From: Synergistes sp.
GTDB taxonomy: Bacteria; Synergistota; Synergistia; Synergistales; Synergistaceae
Assembly: GCA_017537925.1 (NCBI GenBank)
Contig: JAFYJW010000061.1
Span: 76,660-117,316 of the forward strand
Direction: 5' to 3'
DNA: 40,657 bases
Below the pieces are notes generated by a model, which worked only from the letters and a program-made list of their open reading frames with translations, ran no database searches and had not been told where the DNA came from. The translations under genes and the position numbers were made by a program. Positions 37,702 through 40,657 of the stretch are shown in pieces. Position 1 is the stretch's first letter. Every line of letters begins with the position of its first letter.

Positions 37702-40623
37702 TCAGCCGACGGCCAGCTTGTTCGTCTTCTTCAAATACTTCGCCGGTATCGGGGCGTCCAGTTTCCAGGTGATGTTCATCGGTCTTTCGCCCTCGTGCTT
37801 CACATAGTTTGCCGTGCCGAGATAGGTGTAGGCTTCGGCGATGCCGGTGATTCTGTCATTCTTGAATTCACGGACAAAGAGCAGCACGCGGCTGCCGCGC
37901 TCTCTGTGATGTATGTAACGCTGTCCCGTTTTTGATCCTTCCGCCGTCGTGCTCTGGCTCTGCCAATGGAAAAGCCATTCGTTGATGGAGTAATCGTTGT
38001 ACATCGTTGTCGGCGAATAATCTTTATCCGCTTTATTCAGCGTCACAAAGAATACGTCTAATTTCTGATCCGGCAGCCACTTCACTCCCTCCCTCACCGT
38101 TGCAGGTTCCATAAAGTCCAGCGCCACAAGCAGCTGGTCGCGAGTGTATGTGGAATGCAGATCCAGCGGACAATCGAAACCGACGTCGACCGGAGAGTCG
38201 ATGAAGTCTATGCGGTCGTACTGATAATTCAGAAGGGCTGTAAGCTCGCCTAAAAGCACCGGGCTGTCCGCAAGCTCATGGAGGTTTCCCAAAACCTCAT
38301 CGCTTTTCCAGTCTTTGGCAGCCTTGCCCCAGAGAGTGATATAGAACATCTGCAGCATGCGTTTTTCAAGCGGCGAAAGCTTGTCAAAGTCCACATCATT
38401 CAAACGCGGCAGCAGCTTCAGCAGGAAGGATATCCACCTGCGGGAATCGATAACCGCAAGCCTCGCCAGCGCCTTTTCCACGGTTTTCTCCAAAGGTTCG
38501 GAGAAGTCTTCTGTCACATCCGCCCTTGCGGAAAGGCGCGAAAACGTCGAAAACTTATAAATGCTCCGCGGGTCAAGGTGGTAATAGTCAAGGAAATTGG
38601 AGAGGCTTAATTTCTGTCCCGTGTCTTCCTCAAAAGAAGCGATCCTTGACACCAGACCCGCGCTGTTTCCGTAGGAGGCCCGGATATTATCCAGAATATA
38701 TTTAGCGGCTTTCTTCTCCAGCTGTATGTAGCAGCCTTTCGGCACGGAGACGAAGCCCTCTTTTATCTCCCTTGATACGCTGCGGGATGTATTTGACAAA
38801 AGGGCTGCGAATTTATCCTCAAAGTTATATTTCTTGTTTGCCTGGCCGATGAAGTCAAGAACCGTCAGGCATTCTTTATCCTCCGCAAGACGAAGACCGC
38901 GGCCGAGCTGCTGCAGGAAAACCGTAAGCGATTCTGTGGGCCTGAGGAAGAGCACTGTGTTGACTTCCGGGATATCCACGCCCTCGTTATAAATATCAAC
39001 GACAAAAATAAACCGCACCCGGCCTGAGACCAGGCTCTCTTTTGCGCTGCGGCGCTCTTCATCGGCAGATCTGCCGGTCAGGAACATGGACGGGACGCCG
39101 TGCCCGTTGAAATAGCGGCACATAAATTCGGCATGGTCCACGGAAACACAGAAGCCGAGACCTTTGACTTTATCTATGTCCGTCACGTATCTCAGCAGCG
39201 ACGCAACTACCATATCGGCGCGGCGCTCCGCTACCCTGCCGCTGAACGAATAGATATTGGACAATTCTGTCCTGTCATAGCCGCCGGCCGCCCATTTCAG
39301 TTTGTCTAAGTCCACAGTGTCGGTCACTCCGAAATACTGGAACGGACAGAGCAGCTTGCGGTCAATGGCTTCCGGAAGACGAATCTCAGCGGCAATGCGA
39401 TCGTTGAAATACCCAAGAATGCTTTTGCCGTCCATGCGCTCCGGCGTGGCGGTCAGGCCAAGCAGAATCTTCGGCCGGTAGTATTCCAAAAGCTTCTGAT
39501 AGGTCGGGGCGGCCGCGTGGTGGAACTCGTCCACGATGATATAGTCATAGAAATCGGGCGTCGTTTTTTCTGTGAAGTCCTGCGAGTTAAAGGTCTGGAT
39601 GGAGATAAACAGATGGTCGATGCCGTCCGGCCGGTAACTGCCGACAAACATTTCGCCAAAATTGGCGTCCTTCAGCACCGCACGGAAGGTATACATGCTC
39701 TGTTTCAGAATCTCCTCACGATGGGCAACGAAAAGCAGACGGCAGGCCTTCCCTGCGTTCCGCTTTCGGAAGTGCTTATAGTCAAGCGCGGAGATCACCG
39801 TTTTGCCGGTGCCTGTGGCGGCCACGACAAGGTTTCTGAAATAGCCGCGAATCGTGCGCTCGGCTTCCAGCCTGTCCAGTATCTCCTGCTGATAGGAGTA
39901 GGGCTGTATATCCATCGTATAGAGTTCGGCGTTATTGCTCTCATAGTACTTTTCCGCCTGCAGCGCCCGAGCCAGGCGTTCCCGCTGCCCCTCGTCGTAA
40001 TATTCAAACTCCCTGTCGTTCCAGTAATACTCAAAGGTCGCAGCTATTTTGCCGATGGTCTCGGGCAGGTCTTTCATAGTTATCTTCGTGTTCCATTCCA
40101 GACCGCTGGTAAGCGCCGCGTTGGATATATTGGACGACCCCACATAAGCCGTGGTAAAGCCGGTATCGCGGTAAAAGATATAAGCCTTTGCATGAAGGCG
40201 CGTGATCTTCGTGTTGTAGCTGACCTTTATCTGCGTATTGGGGAGCTTTCGCAGCTCTTCTATAGCCTTCACGTCGGTGGCGCCCATATATGAAGTCGTG
40301 ATTATCCGGAGCCTGCCGCCCTTTTGCGTAAAGTCCGCCAGTTCTTCGATGATAAGGCGCAGCCCGCTCCATTTGATAAAGGAGACAAGCATATCGATGC
40401 GGTCGCAGGAAACGATCTCTTTCTTGAGTTCTGTATACATCTGCGGCTCATGAACCGCGCCGGTAAAGAGGCTCGACTGTGCGATCGAGCTCTCCGGCCG
40501 GACGACAGAGGCTTTCTCGTCGACCGCCCATATGCTGTTTGTCCGGTCGAAAAGCGCTAAAAGCTGTTCCGCGCGTTCCGCGACCGAGAGTGAATCGTAA
40601 CTTTCTTCCCTGGTTTCGGCCAT
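37702..40623 (-). CDS. PLD-nuclease / SF2 helicase / DUF3427 protein
   Basis: A 973-residue multidomain protein. Residues about 55-190 are a phospholipase D-type nuclease domain with one HxK site (RLHAKAYIF, His144, Lys146, and GSSNIS after it). Residues about 240-650 are an SF2 helicase: Walker A AATGTGKT (268-275), DEFHH (365-369), GLTATPER, and QQLGRGLRL as motif VI. The last 300 residues are DUF3427, with [11 protein letters not shown] and [12 protein letters not shown]. This order is a recognised DNA- or RNA-processing family found near defence and restriction genes. The ATG at 40623 lacks a strong ribosome site and the upstream part is cut by the window edge. It may be the first gene of the WYL unit, but that is not shown. 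Confidence 0.9.
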   Translation of the reverse strand: MAETREESYDSLSVAERAEQLLALFDRTNSIWAVDEKASVVRPESSIAQSSLFTGAVHEPQMYTELKKEIVSCDRIDMLVSFIKWSGLRLIIEELADFTQKGGRLRIITTSYMGATDVKAIEELRKLPNTQIKVSYNTKITRLHAKAYIFYRDTGFTTAYVGSSNISNAALTSGLEWNTKITMKDLPETIGKIAATFEYYWNDREFEYYDEGQRERLARALQAEKYYESNNAELYTMDIQPYSYQQEILDRLEAERTIRGYFRNLVVAATGTGKTVISALDYKHFRKRNAGKACRLLFVAHREEILKQSMYTFRAVLKDANFGEMFVGSYRPDGIDHLFISIQTFNSQDFTEKTTPDFYDYIIVDEFHHAAAPTYQKLLEYYRPKILLGLTATPERMDGKSILGYFNDRIAAEIRLPEAIDRKLLCPFQYFGVTDTVDLDKLKWAAGGYDRTELSNIYSFSGRVAERRADMVVASLLRYVTDIDKVKGLGFCVSVDHAEFMCRYFNGHGVPSMFLTGRSADEERRSAKESLVSGRVRFIFVVDIYNEGVDIPEVNTVLFLRPTESLTVFLQQLGRGLRLAEDKECLTVLDFIGQANKKYNFEDKFAALLSNTSRSVSREIKEGFVSVPKGCYIQLEKKAAKYILDNIRASYGNSAGLVSRIASFEEDTGQKLSLSNFLDYYHLDPRSIYKFSTFSRLSARADVTEDFSEPLEKTVEKALARLAVIDSRRWISFLLKLLPRLNDVDFDKLSPLEKRMLQMFYITLWGKAAKDWKSDEVLGNLHELADSPVLLGELTALLNYQYDRIDFIDSPVDVGFDCPLDLHSTYTRDQLLVALDFMEPATVREGVKWLPDQKLDVFFVTLNKADKDYSPTTMYNDYSINEWLFHWQSQSTTAEGSKTGQRYIHHRERGSRVLLFVREFKNDRITGIAEAYTYLGTANYVKHEGERPMNITWKLDAPIPAKYLKKTNKLAVG

Positions 40624-40657
40624 GATTATGCCAATGATTCGGTTTGCGAGGGCTACC

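Noticed and set aside
1-40657. CRISPR array or transposase
   Set aside because: No regular spacer-repeat pattern and no transposase or integrase motif was seen; the only tandem repeat is the 12-bp unit at 12843.

Overview
The window looks like chromosome of an anaerobic, diderm-type bacterium of moderate GC. The evidence is an OmpH/Skp-type periplasmic chaperone, a membrane-bound pyrophosphatase, an RqcH-type ribosome rescue factor and many small stress and toxin-antitoxin genes. Synergistota would fit, but that is a low-confidence guess because no rRNA or marker phylogeny is available here. No transposase, integrase or CRISPR array was seen.

Layout. 1-9.5 kb is mostly housekeeping: hppA (cut by the window edge), rqcH, five tRNA genes (Ala-CGC, Gly-TCC, Thr-CGT, Gly-CCC, Ser-CGA), a RelB antitoxin with a YoeB toxin broken by an amber codon, an orphan HigA-like antitoxin, a C_GCAxxG_C_C protein, OmpH, an SPFH/NfeD pair, a MoeB/ThiF-like enzyme and an M15 peptidase. 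9.5-12.7 kb holds an MFS transporter, a HAD phosphatase and a macrodomain protein. 13-23.6 kb is visibly more AT-rich and reads as a defence island: a RhuM-Fic fusion, an Apea-like HEPN protein, a second HAD paralogue lying between two hsdS 3'-end remnants, and a restriction-modification operon. That operon encodes a small HTH protein, a fused m5C/m6A methyltransferase, an HNH nuclease, a second m5C methyltransferase, a nucleotidyltransferase and a DUF262 protein. 24-30 kb holds a DapA-family lyase, a MerR-controlled operon (Cys-type alpha/beta hydrolase, flavodoxin, cyclophilin-like protein) and an AAA/DUF4143 ATPase that also has a deleted copy 4.5 kb away. 29.8-31.9 kb carries a tandem pair of unknown paralogues, one of them probably frameshifted.

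32-40.6 kb is the most interesting part, and every gene is on the minus strand. In transcription order it holds a PLD-nuclease/SF2-helicase/DUF3427 protein, two overlapping WYL-domain regulators, a terminator, a promoter, a non-coding array, a Ro60-like DUF2828/vWA protein, and the RNA ligase RtcB. The non-coding array has four small RNA-like units of 68-103 nt. Each is closed by a perfect 7-9 bp terminal stem that begins AAGRYRC, and each has the same ACAGCA motif at positions 10-15. The unit nearest the Ro60-like gene folds as a minimal tRNA mimic, with acceptor, D-like arm containing GG, and T-arm, but no anticodon arm. I read this as a Y-RNA cluster serving a Ro60-type ribonucleoprotein coupled to RtcB RNA repair and controlled by WYL proteins. 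The repeat structure is seen directly in the sequence; the Y-RNA role and the link to DUF2828 are inferences.
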